DNA of 64,000 nucleotides from Microbulbifer sp. THAF38 (GTDB lineage: Bacteria > Pseudomonadota > Gammaproteobacteria > Pseudomonadales > Cellvibrionaceae). The notes beneath the pieces were generated by a model. That model ran no database searches, had not been told where the DNA came from, and saw only the letters and a program-made list of their open reading frames with translations. Shown one piece after another: positions 54,234 to 63,800 of this stretch (the first letter of the stretch is position 1; every line of letters starts with the position of its first letter). Made by a program: the position numbers and the translations under genes. The DNA lies in NCBI RefSeq assembly GCF_009363535.1, contig NZ_CP045369.1, positions 3,173,001 to 3,237,000 of the forward strand, given 5' to 3'.

Positions 54234-55485
54234 TACCCTCGTCTCGTATCTGCTGCAGAACTTCCGCCACAGTAAAGAAGGATCCATAGACAAGCAACCT
54301 GTCCTGTGGACCGAGGGTCGGCAGCAGTTGTGACAACCCTTCGGCTACAGTTGGACAGCGCCGATCCATATTTGTCTCATCCACGCCAGCTTCTTGAAGC
54401 CCCGCGCACAGCGCCTCGCCACCGGCAGCACGGTTATTTTCCGGCAGCAGGGCCGGGTGCCAGCGATCCACCAGTCCACGGAGAGGGGCAAACAGGCCGG
54501 GCAGGTCCTTGTCTTTCATAGCTGCTACCAAAGCATGGGTCTTCCCCTCTACCGGGTTGGCGGCAAGCCAATTTGCCAGGTGTTCCGCCGCAGCCGGGTT
54601 GTGCCCCACATCCAACAGCAGATTTCGCTCATGCCAATAGACTTGCTGACAGCGCCCGGGCAGCGTTATTTGGGCCAGGGCTGTCTCGCTACCCTCTTGA
54701 GGTAGAGCATCCAGTATTGCCAGAGCGGTGAGCGCGGCAGCGATACTGGGACGCGGCAAGCTGATATCCGGTATCGACAGTACCAGATCACCAAAGTGAT
54801 AGATCTCACTGTCCCCACTCGAAGTGATACTGAAATCCTGGCCAATAAAATAACTGGAACTGGCCTGCTTTTCGGACGCAGACAACACCGATTGAGGCGG
54901 TGCGCTATCTGCACAGATGAAGGGGGCACCGGGACGCAAAATGCCTGCCTTCTCGCGGCCGATAACCTCTCGATCACTGCCCAACCAATCCTCGTGATCA
55001 ACCGCCACACTGGTGATAACCGCCAAGTCGGCATCCACCAGGTTGACCGCATCCAACCGGCCACCGAGGCCGACTTCCAGCAGGGCATATTCCACTCCCG
55101 CGCGCTGGTATAACCACAGTGCGGCCAGGGTGGTGAACTCAAAATAGGTCAGGCTGGTTTCCCCACGAGCAGCCTCCACCGCGACAAAAGACTCGACCAA
55201 CTGTTGATCGGATACCTCCTCGCCATTGATACGTATCCGTTCATTAAAACGCAGCAGGTGTGGAGAGCTGTAAGCCCCAACAGAGTGACCGGCGTGACAT
55301 AAGAGTGCCTCCATAGTCGCCACACAGGAGCCCTTGCCATTGGTGCCCGCCACGGTAATCACCTTGGGGGCGGGTTTTTGCACCCCCAGGGTAGCGGCGA
55401 CAGAGGAGACACGCTCGAGCCCCAGTTCTATTTCAGTAGGGTGCAGCCGCTCCAGGCGGGCGAGCCAATCTTGTAATGAGGACAT
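54214..55485 (-). CDS. folC: Bifunctional dihydrofolate/folylpolyglutamate synthase
   Basis: The 423-residue enzyme has the ATP loop ITVAGTNGKGSCVATMEALL near residues 43-62. LTYFEFTTLAALWLYQRAGVEYALLEVGLGGRLDAVN and ITSVAVDHEDWLG are as in FolC. The C-terminal domain has LLLDVGHNPAAAEHLANWL and DRLLVYGSFFTVAEVL. It adds glutamate to dihydropteroate and to reduced folates. It sits between accD and the SPOR gene, the usual order. Confidence 0.95.
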   Translation of the reverse strand: MSSLQDWLARLERLHPTEIELGLERVSSVAATLGVQKPAPKVITVAGTNGKGSCVATMEALLCHAGHSVGAYSSPHLLRFNERIRINGEEVSDQQLVESFVAVEAARGETSLTYFEFTTLAALWLYQRAGVEYALLEVGLGGRLDAVNLVDADLAVITSVAVDHEDWLGSDREVIGREKAGILRPGAPFICADSAPPQSVLSASEKQASSSYFIGQDFSITSSGDSEIYHFGDLVLSIPDISLPRPSIAAALTALAILDALPQEGSETALAQITLPGRCQQVYWHERNLLLDVGHNPAAAEHLANWLAANPVEGKTHALVAAMKDKDLPGLFAPLRGLVDRWHPALLPENNRAAGGEALCAGLQEAGVDETNMDRRCPTVAEGLSQLLPTLGPQDRLLVYGSFFTVAEVLQQIRDEGNGELRG

Positions 55486-55567
55486 AATCGGATAGATCGC
55501 TGGTGGGAGGCAGCAGCCAGGTTTTCTTCCTGGCTACTCTTAAGCACCTCCGGGGAATGGGGAATAA

Positions 55568-56422
55568 TTAATTACCGCTCAGTTTACCCAATAGGCGCGA
55601 GACGGTGGTGCGCATATCCTTGCGCGGAATAATCATATCGATTGCGCCGTGCTCCAGCAGGAATTCACTGCGCTGGAAACCCTTGGGCAATTTCTGGCGG
55701 ATGGTCTGCTCGATAATATTGGGGCCAGCAAACCCGGCACGTGCGCCCGGTTCGGCCGCATTGATATCCCCCAACAGGGCCAGGGAGGCCGAAACGCCGC
55801 CATACACGGGGTCGGTCATAATGGAGATATAGGGCACACCCGCCATCTTCATTTTTTCCAGCACCGCCGAGGTCTTGGCCATCTGCATCAGGGAGATCAA
55901 AGCCTCCTGCATGCGCGCCCCACCAGTGGCTGAGAAGCACACCAGAGGAATGCGCTGCTCCAAGGCGCGCTGGGCCGCGCGAGTAAAGCGCTCTCCCACC
56001 ACATAACCCATGGAACCGCCGTGGAAGGCAAATTCGAAGGCCACCGCCACCAAGGGCTCGCCGTTCAAGGTGCCCTGCATGGCAATCAATGCGTCTTTTT
56101 CACCAGTGGATTTTTGCGCCTGCAGCAGGCGATCTTTGTACTTTTTGACGTCTTTAAACTTCAGGCGATCCACTGGCAGCACATCGGTGGCCAGTTCTTC
56201 ACGCCCGTCCTCATCGAGGAAGATATCCAAGCGACGGCGGGCGCCGATACGCAAATGGTGATCGCACTTGGGGCACACATCCAGGTTGCGCTCCAGCTCC
56301 GGGCGGTAAAGCATGGCGTCACACTTGACGCACTTCTTCCATACCCCCTCTGGGACCTTGCTGTTGCCGGCACGTCGCTCGGTGCGAATTACCGCGGGAA
56401 CAATTTTTTCTAACCAGCTCAT
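55568..56422 (-). CDS. accD: Acetyl-CoA carboxylase carboxyltransferase subunit beta
   Basis: The 284-residue subunit carries the four-Cys zinc finger ([12 protein letters not shown], then [16 protein letters not shown]; residues about 30-55). A crotonase-fold core follows ([24 protein letters not shown], then [23 protein letters not shown]). With AccA it transfers the carboxyl group from biotin to acetyl-CoA for malonyl-CoA. The size is slightly under the E. coli form (304). It is placed between trpA and folC. Confidence 0.96.
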   Translation of the reverse strand: MSWLEKIVPAVIRTERRAGNSKVPEGVWKKCVKCDAMLYRPELERNLDVCPKCDHHLRIGARRRLDIFLDEDGREELATDVLPVDRLKFKDVKKYKDRLLQAQKSTGEKDALIAMQGTLNGEPLVAVAFEFAFHGGSMGYVVGERFTRAAQRALEQRIPLVCFSATGGARMQEALISLMQMAKTSAVLEKMKMAGVPYISIMTDPVYGGVSASLALLGDINAAEPGARAGFAGPNIIEQTIRQKLPKGFQRSEFLLEHGAIDMIIPRKDMRTTVSRLLGKLSGN

Positions 56423-56521
56423 CTCGTTTCCAAATCCGGATGCTTTCTGTAGGCCGGCGCATTTTACCGACCGGTGAGTTTCAGGCTACGAATTAAAACA
56501 CTAAGCTGAACATCAAACCCA

Positions 56522-56553
56522 GCCAGATCAGCCGCTATTTTTGGTGATCTGGC
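56522..56553 (-). terminator. Hairpin after trpA
   Basis: GCCAGATCA (56522-56530) / TGATCTGGC (56545-56553), a nine-base perfect stem, lies about 30 bp after the trpA stop in the minus direction. No T-run follows, so it may be weak. Confidence 0.45.
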
Positions 56554-56581
56554 CAGCTTCCTGCCTTAGCCCGGGGCAAGC

Positions 56582-57391
56582 CTAGCGGTCCAGAGCCCGG
56601 CGCATCTCGCTGACGATGTCCCCCAGCTTCGCCTTGGCGGCAGCCAGATCCGCAGCGTTATCTACCGCTGAGACCAGCACACTACCCACTACCGCGCCGT
56701 CGCCATGGGCACTGACGGATCGCGCCGAGCTACCGTCTTTGATACCAAAACCCACACACAGGGGCAAATCGGTGAAGCGGCGAATATGTTCGAGATTATC
56801 GCGCACAGAGTCCAGGTCGAGATGGCCGGCACCGGTAACGCCCTTCAGGGAGACGTAATACACAAAACCACTGGCCAGGCCGGTAATCTCGCGAATACGC
56901 TCTTCGGTGGTGGTGGGCGTCAGCAGGAAGATATTGCGCAGGTTCCGCTCCGCCAAAAGCTTATTGAGCGGCCCCGCTTCCTCCGCCGGCAGATCCACCG
57001 TGAGGGCACCGTCAACTCCGGCATCGAGCGCAGCATCGGCGAACTCCCGCTCACCCATACGCTGGATCGGGTTGGCATACCCCATCAGGATAATCGGGGT
57101 CTCCGCATCCACCTGACGGAACTCTTTAACCAGCGCCAGACACTTGCGCAACGAGGCACCACTGGCCAGGGCGCGCTCATGCCCCTTCTGGATTACCGGC
57201 CCCTCAGCCATGGGATCGGAAAAAGGCACCCCCAGCTCGATAATATCCGCACCACTGGCCACCAGCTGATGCATCAGGGGTACGGTATTTTCCAGGCCGC
57301 CATCACCGGCGACGATATAAGTTACCAGGGCCTTTCGGCCCTCGCCGCGCAGTCTGGCAAAGCGGCGATCAATTCTATTTTGTTCTGTCAC
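56582..57391 (-). CDS. trpA: Tryptophan synthase alpha subunit
   Basis: The 269-residue TIM-barrel protein has the catalytic Glu and Asp in ADIIELGVPFSDPMAEGPVIQ (Glu and Asp near residues 51 and 62). LMGYANPIQRMG and the active loop VDLPAEEAGPL, PLCVGFGIKDGSSARSV follow. It cleaves indole-3-glycerol phosphate and channels indole to TrpB. It starts with GTG at 57391 with AGGGA seven bases upstream. The trpB-trpA gap of 92 bp holds a hairpin at 57455-57474. Confidence 0.96.
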   Translation of the reverse strand: MTEQNRIDRRFARLRGEGRKALVTYIVAGDGGLENTVPLMHQLVASGADIIELGVPFSDPMAEGPVIQKGHERALASGASLRKCLALVKEFRQVDAETPIILMGYANPIQRMGEREFADAALDAGVDGALTVDLPAEEAGPLNKLLAERNLRNIFLLTPTTTEERIREITGLASGFVYYVSLKGVTGAGHLDLDSVRDNLEHIRRFTDLPLCVGFGIKDGSSARSVSAHGDGAVVGSVLVSAVDNAADLAAAKAKLGDIVSEMRRALDR

Positions 57392-57454
57392 TGTGTATTC
57401 CCTGAGCTACTCCTGGCTTAGCGCCAGCTCACTTGGTCACGATTTTTTTGATAG

Positions 57455-57474
57455 GCCCACCCGAGGTGGTGGGC
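57455..57474. other. Hairpin in the trpB-trpA gap
   Basis: GCCCACC (57455-57461) / GGTGGGC (57468-57474) lies just after the trpB stop codon. On the transcribed strand an A-run follows, so it is not a standard terminator. It may stabilise or separate the two cistrons. Confidence 0.4.
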
Positions 57475-57483
57475 AGAGCGCCG

Positions 57484-58707
57484 TTAAACCTCAATACCGT
57501 CAATCGCGGCAACGGTGAAAATATCTTTGTCACCGCGACCGGAGAGGTTCACCACGATGTTTTGTTCAGGCGCCATTTCAGCCGCAAGTTTCATCGCGTA
57601 GGCAACTGCATGGCTGGACTCCAATGCCGGCAGAATACCCTCGGTGCGGGTGAGACGACGGAAGGCCTCGAGCGCCTCTTTATCATCGGCGGTGACATAC
57701 TCAACACGGCCGATATCTTTGAGCCAGGCGTGTTCGGGACCGACACCTGGGTAGTCGAGGCCCGCAGAAACCGAGTGGGTCTCAATAATCTGGCCGTCTT
57801 CGTCTTCCATCAAATAGGTGCGGTTGCCGTGTAAAACACCGGGAATACCATCGTTGAGCGGCGCCGCGTGCTTGCCGGAAGCCAGGCCTTCACCGCCGGC
57901 CTCAACGCCAAACATTTTCACTTCAGAATCATTGAGGAAGGGGTGGAACAGGCCAATCGCATTGGAGCCACCGCCAACACAGGCCACCAGGGCATCGGGC
58001 AACTGACCAAACTGTTCCAGGCTCTGGCGACGCGCTTCGCGGCCAATAATGGAGTTAAAGTCCCGCACCAACTGGGGATAGGGATGGGGGCCAGCCACGG
58101 TGCCGATAATGTAGAAGGTGTTATCGACATTGGTCACCCAATCGCGCATGGCCTCATTCATAGCGTCTTTCAAGGTCTTGGAACCGGACTCCACCGGCAC
58201 CACTTCGGCGCCCAACAGCTTCATACGGTAGACATTGGGGGATTGGCGTTTGACGTCTTCAGCGCCCATATAAACGGTGCACTGCAACCCCAAGCGTGCG
58301 GCCACGGTAGCGGTGGCCACACCGTGTTGGCCAGCACCGGTTTCAGCAATGACGCGACTCTTACCGCTGTGCTTGGCCAACAGTGCCTGGCCAACGGTAT
58401 TGTTTACTTTGTGCGCACCGGTATGGTTGAGGTCTTCCCGCTTAAGCCAGATTCGCGCACCGCCCGCCTGCTCAGTCAATCGCTCAGCGAGATACAGCGG
58501 TGATGGCCTGCCTACATAGTGCGCCAGATCGTGATCAAAGGCAGCGACAAAATCCGGATCATCTTTCAGGCGGCTATACATTGCCTGAAGCTCATCCAAT
58601 GCGCTGATCAGCGTCTCCGATACAAAGCGACCGCCGTAGGGACCAAAATGTCCGCTCGCATCCGGGAAGGTGGAAAAATCGATAGCACCTGGCTTACTCA
58701 CACTCAT
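57484..58707 (-). CDS. trpB: Tryptophan synthase beta subunit
   Basis: The 407-residue PLP enzyme has the cofactor Lys in [51 protein letters not shown] (phosphate loop) and [12 protein letters not shown] follow. It condenses indole with serine to tryptophan. The ATG at 58707 is only one base from GGAG, so the GTG two codons later (58701) has a better spacing and may be the real start. Upstream sit two tandem structured repeats, which could regulate it. Confidence 0.96.
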   Translation of the reverse strand: MSVSKPGAIDFSTFPDASGHFGPYGGRFVSETLISALDELQAMYSRLKDDPDFVAAFDHDLAHYVGRPSPLYLAERLTEQAGGARIWLKREDLNHTGAHKVNNTVGQALLAKHSGKSRVIAETGAGQHGVATATVAARLGLQCTVYMGAEDVKRQSPNVYRMKLLGAEVVPVESGSKTLKDAMNEAMRDWVTNVDNTFYIIGTVAGPHPYPQLVRDFNSIIGREARRQSLEQFGQLPDALVACVGGGSNAIGLFHPFLNDSEVKMFGVEAGGEGLASGKHAAPLNDGIPGVLHGNRTYLMEDEDGQIIETHSVSAGLDYPGVGPEHAWLKDIGRVEYVTADDKEALEAFRRLTRTEGILPALESSHAVAYAMKLAAEMAPEQNIVVNLSGRGDKDIFTVAAIDGIEV

Positions 58708-58760
58708 ACTCCGTGGGTCACGTGGTTTTTAAACTGTTTGCCTATTTATTAATGCTTGAA

Positions 58761-58876
58761 TAATTCCTCCTGAACTATTCAAGCATCGCCAGAAAATACT
58801 GGCGCAGATGCGTGGATCTGCTGGTATTTTCTGGCTCGCGCCGGCACTGCCGGCGGCGGCACTTCCCTGTGCCGCT
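58761..58876. repeat. Structured 116-bp repeat, copy 1
   Basis: This copy aligns without gaps to 58894-59009 at 85 of 116 positions. It holds the perfect 11-base inverted repeat CCAGAAAATAC / GTATTTTCTGG with an inner stem GCAGAT / ATCTGC. It also has GCCGGC-ACT-GCCGGC and GGCAC / GTGCC hairpins. It lies 53 bp upstream of trpB in the trp transcript direction (minus). Confidence 0.8.
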
Positions 58877-58893
58877 TTCATCCTATGCAACAA

Positions 58894-59009
58894 TAGTTCC
58901 CTCTGAAGCATTCAAACATCACCAGAAAATACCGGTGCAGGTATACAGAGCTGCTTGTATTTTCTGGTTGGTACCGGTTTTACCGGCAGCGACACATTCT
59001 TGTGACGCT
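58894..59009. repeat. Structured 116-bp repeat, copy 2
   Basis: This second copy repeats the same order: the identical CCAGAAAATAC / GTATTTTCTGG arms, an inner GCAG / CTGC stem, CCGGT-TTT-ACCGG and a partly paired CAC / GTG hairpin. Several stem bases differ from copy 1 in a paired manner. It starts 20 bp after the trpF stop in the minus direction. Confidence 0.8.
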
Positions 59010-59029
59010 AAATTATTCTATCTCGCAAA

Positions 59030-59641
59030 CTAATTGCCTTTAGCTGCGCGAATAAAAGCACTCACTTTTTGCCGGTCTTTAATACCCGGCGCCTCTTCTA
59101 CGCCGCCGCTGACATCCACTCCCTGGGGGCGCGCTGCTGATATCGCCTTGGAAACATTGTCCGCGTTCAGTCCGCCGGCAAGAACTATGGACCGGCCACT
59201 TTCCTGCGGCACCCTGTCCCAGTCGAAGGTCTCACCGGTGCCACCGGGTACACCTGGGCGATAGGCATCCAGTAAAAAACCGCGCGCTTTGGGGTGTTCC
59301 TGCATTGCAGCGGCGACATTCAAGCCCTCTTTCATGCGCAAAGCCTTGATATAGGGCCGGCGAAACTGCTCGCAGTAACGGGCTCTTTCCTCACCGTGAA
59401 ATTGCAATAGGTTGAGGGGAACCAACTCCAGTGCCTGACCTACTTCACTCTGAGCGGCATCCACGAATAAGCCTGTCAGGGTAACAAAGGGAGGAACCGC
59501 TGCGGCAATTACTGCGGCAGCCTTGGGGTCGATATAGCGAGGACTGGCCTTATAGAAGACCAGTCCCAGCGCATCCGCGCCGGCGTCAACAGCCATCAGG
59601 GCATCTTCTACACGGGTGATGCCGCAAATCTTCACTTGCAT
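59030..59641 (-). CDS. trpF: Phosphoribosylanthranilate isomerase
   Basis: The 203-residue TIM-barrel enzyme has the catalytic Cys in VKICGITRVEDAL (residues 3-15) and the Asp in LFVDAAQSEVGQ. LLQFHGEE, FLLDAY, VLAGGLNADNVSKAI and GVDVSGGVEEAPGIKD (phosphate site) follow. It isomerises N-phosphoribosylanthranilate for tryptophan synthesis. It lies between truA and trpB as in Pseudomonas. Here trpF and trpB are separated by 322 bp of repeats rather than tightly joined. Confidence 0.95.
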   Translation of the reverse strand: MQVKICGITRVEDALMAVDAGADALGLVFYKASPRYIDPKAAAVIAAAVPPFVTLTGLFVDAAQSEVGQALELVPLNLLQFHGEERARYCEQFRRPYIKALRMKEGLNVAAAMQEHPKARGFLLDAYRPGVPGGTGETFDWDRVPQESGRSIVLAGGLNADNVSKAISAARPQGVDVSGGVEEAPGIKDRQKVSAFIRAAKGN

Positions 59642-59792
59642 CGCTTAACCTGGAGCCGGCCGAGCGGCCAACAAAAATGAGGGAACTCAGGATACTAGCA
59701 GATTGGCACGGGGGGCGAAACGCGTGCTATTTCGCCGAAAGTGCAACCTGAGAGCCCGACTGAAAGGATACGCGATAAAATCTGCCAATTAT

Positions 59793-60686
59793 TTAAAGCT
59801 GCGGGAGCGTACCGAGTGCCAGGGGCACCAGCAAAGGTCCCGGTTCGCAGACAGGCAATTGAAATTCCCGCGGGTATCGCACATCCACCAAATATAAACC
59901 GAATGGCGGCGCAGTGACTCCACCGGCGGAGCGATCGCGCTTCTCCAGTACCTCCCATACCCAGTCGGGGCTGCGCTCTCCTCGCCCCACTGCCATCAAA
60001 ACGCCGGTAATATTGCGCACCATATGGTGTAAGAAAGCGTTGGCGCTCACTTCCAACACGATCAGCTGCCCCACACGAGCGATATCCAGTCGGGTGATCT
60101 CCCGCACTGGGCTCTTGGCCTGACACTGGGAGGCGCGGAAACTGGTGAAATCCTGGCGACCAACCAAGTGCTTCGCCCCCTCGCGCATGGCATCCATGTC
60201 CAGTGGGTGCTGAGTCCAGGTCACCTCGGCCGCACTGTGTGCTGAGCGGGTCGGCGCACTGTGAATTAAATAGCGATAGCTACGCGCATGGGCAGAAAAG
60301 CGCGCATGAAATTGTGCCGGCATCTCACGAACCCAGCGCACTCGCACAGAGTCCGGCAGTTTGGTATTCACGCCTTGAACCCAGGCGCGCTCCGGGCGCT
60401 GAGCACGGGTATCGAAGTGAACCACCTGATTCGTGGCATGCACTCCAGCGTCGGTACGACCAGCGCAAACCAGGGTGATAGGTTCCGCAGCGATATTGGA
60501 GAGGGCCCGCTCCAGATGGGCCTGTACAGTTTCCGCGGCAGACTTCTGTTTTTGGAAGCCGTGCAGCCGCGCGCCACAATACTCAACACCCAGTGCAATT
60601 CGACGCAGCCCTTCGGGCAGCTGTTCACCGGGGGGGACCTCTCCATTGGCTTTGTAGATGTATTCGCGATCTGTCGCCTGCGTCAT
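59793..60686 (-). CDS. truA: tRNA pseudouridine(38-40) synthase
   Basis: A protein of about 297 residues. The catalytic Asp is in VCAGRTDAGVHATNQVVHFD. Other TruA motifs are ALGVEYCGARLHGFQKQ, ARFSAHARSYRYLI, DFTSFRASQCQAKSPVREI and FLHHMVRNITGVLMAVGRG. It makes pseudouridine at positions 38-40 of many tRNAs. The frame extends to 60722; ATG at 60686 gives the expected start but has no strong ribosome-binding site. It is between fimV and trpF. Confidence 0.94.
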   Translation of the reverse strand: MTQATDREYIYKANGEVPPGEQLPEGLRRIALGVEYCGARLHGFQKQKSAAETVQAHLERALSNIAAEPITLVCAGRTDAGVHATNQVVHFDTRAQRPERAWVQGVNTKLPDSVRVRWVREMPAQFHARFSAHARSYRYLIHSAPTRSAHSAAEVTWTQHPLDMDAMREGAKHLVGRQDFTSFRASQCQAKSPVREITRLDIARVGQLIVLEVSANAFLHHMVRNITGVLMAVGRGERSPDWVWEVLEKRDRSAGGVTAPPFGLYLVDVRYPREFQLPVCEPGPLLVPLALGTLPQL

Positions 60687-60802
60687 AACGGCAAAAATAC
60701 TCTGAAAATGTGCCGCCCCCAAAGCCGAGGGCAGTGTTTAGTAAAAAAATCCGACAACTCGAATAGAGCGCGAAAAATTCGCCGGGGAGTCCCTGGCAAC
60801 AT

Positions 60803-60835
60803 AAAAAAACCTCGCAGCCTGTGCGAGGTTTTTTT
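60803..60835. terminator. Rho-independent terminator after fimV
   Basis: A seven-base GC-rich stem CCTCGCA (60810-60816) / TGCGAGG (60822-60828), flanked by A7 on the left and T7 on the right, sits just beyond the fimV stop (60855, minus). It is symmetrical and can act in both directions. Confidence 0.9.
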
Positions 60836-60854
60836 GGGCGGAGTCGTGAGGCGG

Positions 60855-63800
60855 TTAAACCATGCGCTCCAACATCTCCTCTGCGCGGCTCTTATGCTCG
60901 CCACCGCCATCCTGGGCCACTTCCTTGAGGATATCCTTGGCACCCTCTTTGTCACCCATGTCCATATAAGCCTGGGCCAACTCCAACTTGGTACCCATCT
61001 CGTCGCCACCTTCTAGCAGGCTGAGCTCGGAATTGAGATCGCTCTCCAAATTGAAATCCAAACCGGCAAATTCGGACTCGGCATCTTGCTGTTGTGTGGC
61101 AGCCACTTCACGACTCTGCTTATTGCCAGCCTGCTCCTGGCCAAGTGGTTCTTGAGCTGGTACAGACTCCAGATCGAGATCATTCTCGGTGCCCAACTCC
61201 AAAGCCAGATCCCCGTCGGTAGATTCGTCAATCAGGGCCAGCTCGTCTTCGAGGGAGAACTCCTCTTCAACAGCGCCTTCGCCAATAGACAACTCTTCAC
61301 CGGTAGCCTCTAGGGAGGCCATATCGAAGTCGAGATCCTCTTCCTGTGGCAAACCATTGGGTTCGGCATTATCGGCAACTGCGGCGCTGGTTGCGACCTC
61401 CAGAGATTCTGTCGAAGCGAGATCACCGGTAAGATCGTCGAGATCAATGCTATCGAGATCCAGCTCACCATCCAACTCTGAGCCAATCATATCCAGGTCG
61501 TCCTCGGAGAAAGCCTCCAGCGAGAACTCATCCTCGCTACCCGCGCTTGGTGCTGCATCGACAACAGCCTCCAACTCCTGGGCTTCCAGACTATCCTCAG
61601 TCGCCGCGACCTCTTCGGCGTGCAGTTCCTTAGCGTCCCCTTCCATCATGGAGAGGTCTAATTCAAAATCCAAACCGCCAATGGAGCCACCGGACTTGCT
61701 CTTTTCAGTCTCTACACCGGCCTCTTCCAGCTCAGTAGCCAGCTCGTCAACGCCAGCCTCTGGGCTCTCAGCGGTATCGAGCGCCAGGGAGTCGAGGTCC
61801 AGTTCAGAGGTATCAAAATCGATTGGGGCAAGATCTCCCTCGTTCTCTGCGGCAGCTTCACCAGCCAGGGAATCTTGCAACGCCAGTTCATCGGACCCTG
61901 TGGTATTCAGGTCACCGAGATCCAAGTCGCCTAAATCGAGATCATCGAGGTTTAACTCTTCATCACTATTAGACGCCAACTGGGAGTTGGCCTGATCGGT
62001 ATCCAGAGCGTCATCGAGATCCAAATCATCGAGGTTGAATTCGCTATCCAGATCGAGGGAGTCTCCCGTGTCCAGGGGCGGCTCCGCAAAGGTGTCATCC
62101 AGGTCGAGGGACAGTTCCTCTGTAGATAGTTCGCCATCCACTTTCTCATGGTCCAGGGACAGATCCATGGTGAGGTCGTCGAGCAGCGAGTTATCGCCAT
62201 TAAAGCCCTCCTCATTAGAATGGGCTGGCTCGGCCCCGGAAAAATCCTGATCTAGAGCGGCGCCAATATCGTCCAGTTGCGCCGCTTCCAGGGACTCGCT
62301 GGAGAAATCCATCGCCGGGGCTTCAAAGTCAGGGGCACCGGCAATCGTTTCACGCAGGCGTGCCGCGCGGTCCGCCGCAGGGCCATCGCTGATAGCAAGC
62401 AGCTGGATATAGTGGTCGTCGAACTTCTCAATATCCTGATTGTGGGCGTAAACCTCCATCAGCATCAGCCGCGCATCCACTACCTGGGGGTCTTTCTCCA
62501 AGCCCAGCAGCAGTTTGCTCTCGGCTTCTTCGTACTGCCCCAGAGACAGGTGAATTTCCGCCTCAGAGATGGGGTCATCGGTACCCACATCACCCAGGTC
62601 GCTGAGGTCGAAAGCATCATCGGCTTCCATACTCTCCACTGCGGCCAGGGTTTCATCCGCTGTGGTGGCCTCTTCAGGCAAGTCCAGGGAGGATTCCTCT
62701 GCGGCCAGCTGTTGCTCCAGTTGCTGCTCAGCCTCCTGTTCAGCCTTGCGGCGGCGCCAGGTAAAGAAACCGAACAAGCCCACCAGCAAACCTGCGGCAC
62801 CGATGCCGACCAATTGCATATTACCGCCGAGCTTCTCCATCAGGCTGGGCTCAGGCTGGGTTTGAACGGACACTACGCGATTGCGCGATTCCGGCTCGGC
62901 GGCAGTCGCTTGCGCAGTATTCTGCTCGACAGAATCATCGTGGGATTCGCCAGCAAGGGCTTCATCCGACTGACCTTCCTCGCTGTCCAACTCATTGTTG
63001 ACCAGTTCATTGTCGGCCAGCTCGTCGCTTTCAATTTCGCTGGTATCGAGGAGCGGATCAGATAATTCGGCGGCGGCCTGCACCGCGAGCATTTCATCAT
63101 TGGAAACCTCGACCAAGGCCTCCATGGTATCGATCTGTTCATCGAGTTCGGCGATACGCTCGCGCAACTCAGTATTTTCCAGCTGGGATTTATCCAGCTC
63201 TTCTTCGGCCACCGTCAGGTCGCCTTCCAGGGCCTCGCTATCCTCGGAACCACTGCCGGAGCCCGAGATAACAGATTCGTTGTCGCCGGGGGCGGTCAGG
63301 CTTACGCGACCTTCAATCTCGGTGCTGGCGAGGCGCTCTTCCTCTACAGGGCGCGCATCCAGCGGCGCTCCTGTAGCGACTTCCTCGGAGCGGTTACGCT
63401 GACGCCAGGAGTCATTCTGCTGTGCCACCTCGGAAATTGCCTCGGTGAGGCTCAGACTGCGCAAATCTTCGTTGTTGGGCAGACGCAGCACCGCACCCTT
63501 TTTCAACAGGTTGATATTGCCGTTGATAAAAGCTTCCGGATTCAGGCGCTGGATCGCCAACATGGTTTGCTGCACGGAAAATTCGCGGCTAACACGATTT
63601 TCCAGGGCGATTTCCCACAGGGTATCGGCGGAGGAAACCGGGCCGTAAACCTGGCTGCTATCGCCACTATTTGTAGAGGCGCGCTGCGGCTGACGACGCA
63701 CAGGCTCGGGTTGCTGTGCCGCAGGTGTTTCAGTGGGCTGCTCCACTTCTGGCTCGACAACCGGCTGCGGTGCGGGTTGCGCCGGACGCGGAGCGGGTCT

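Noticed and set aside
57455..57474. Rho-independent terminator between trpB and trpA
   Set aside because: In the transcribed direction the stem is followed by A, not T, and trpA must be transcribed with trpB.
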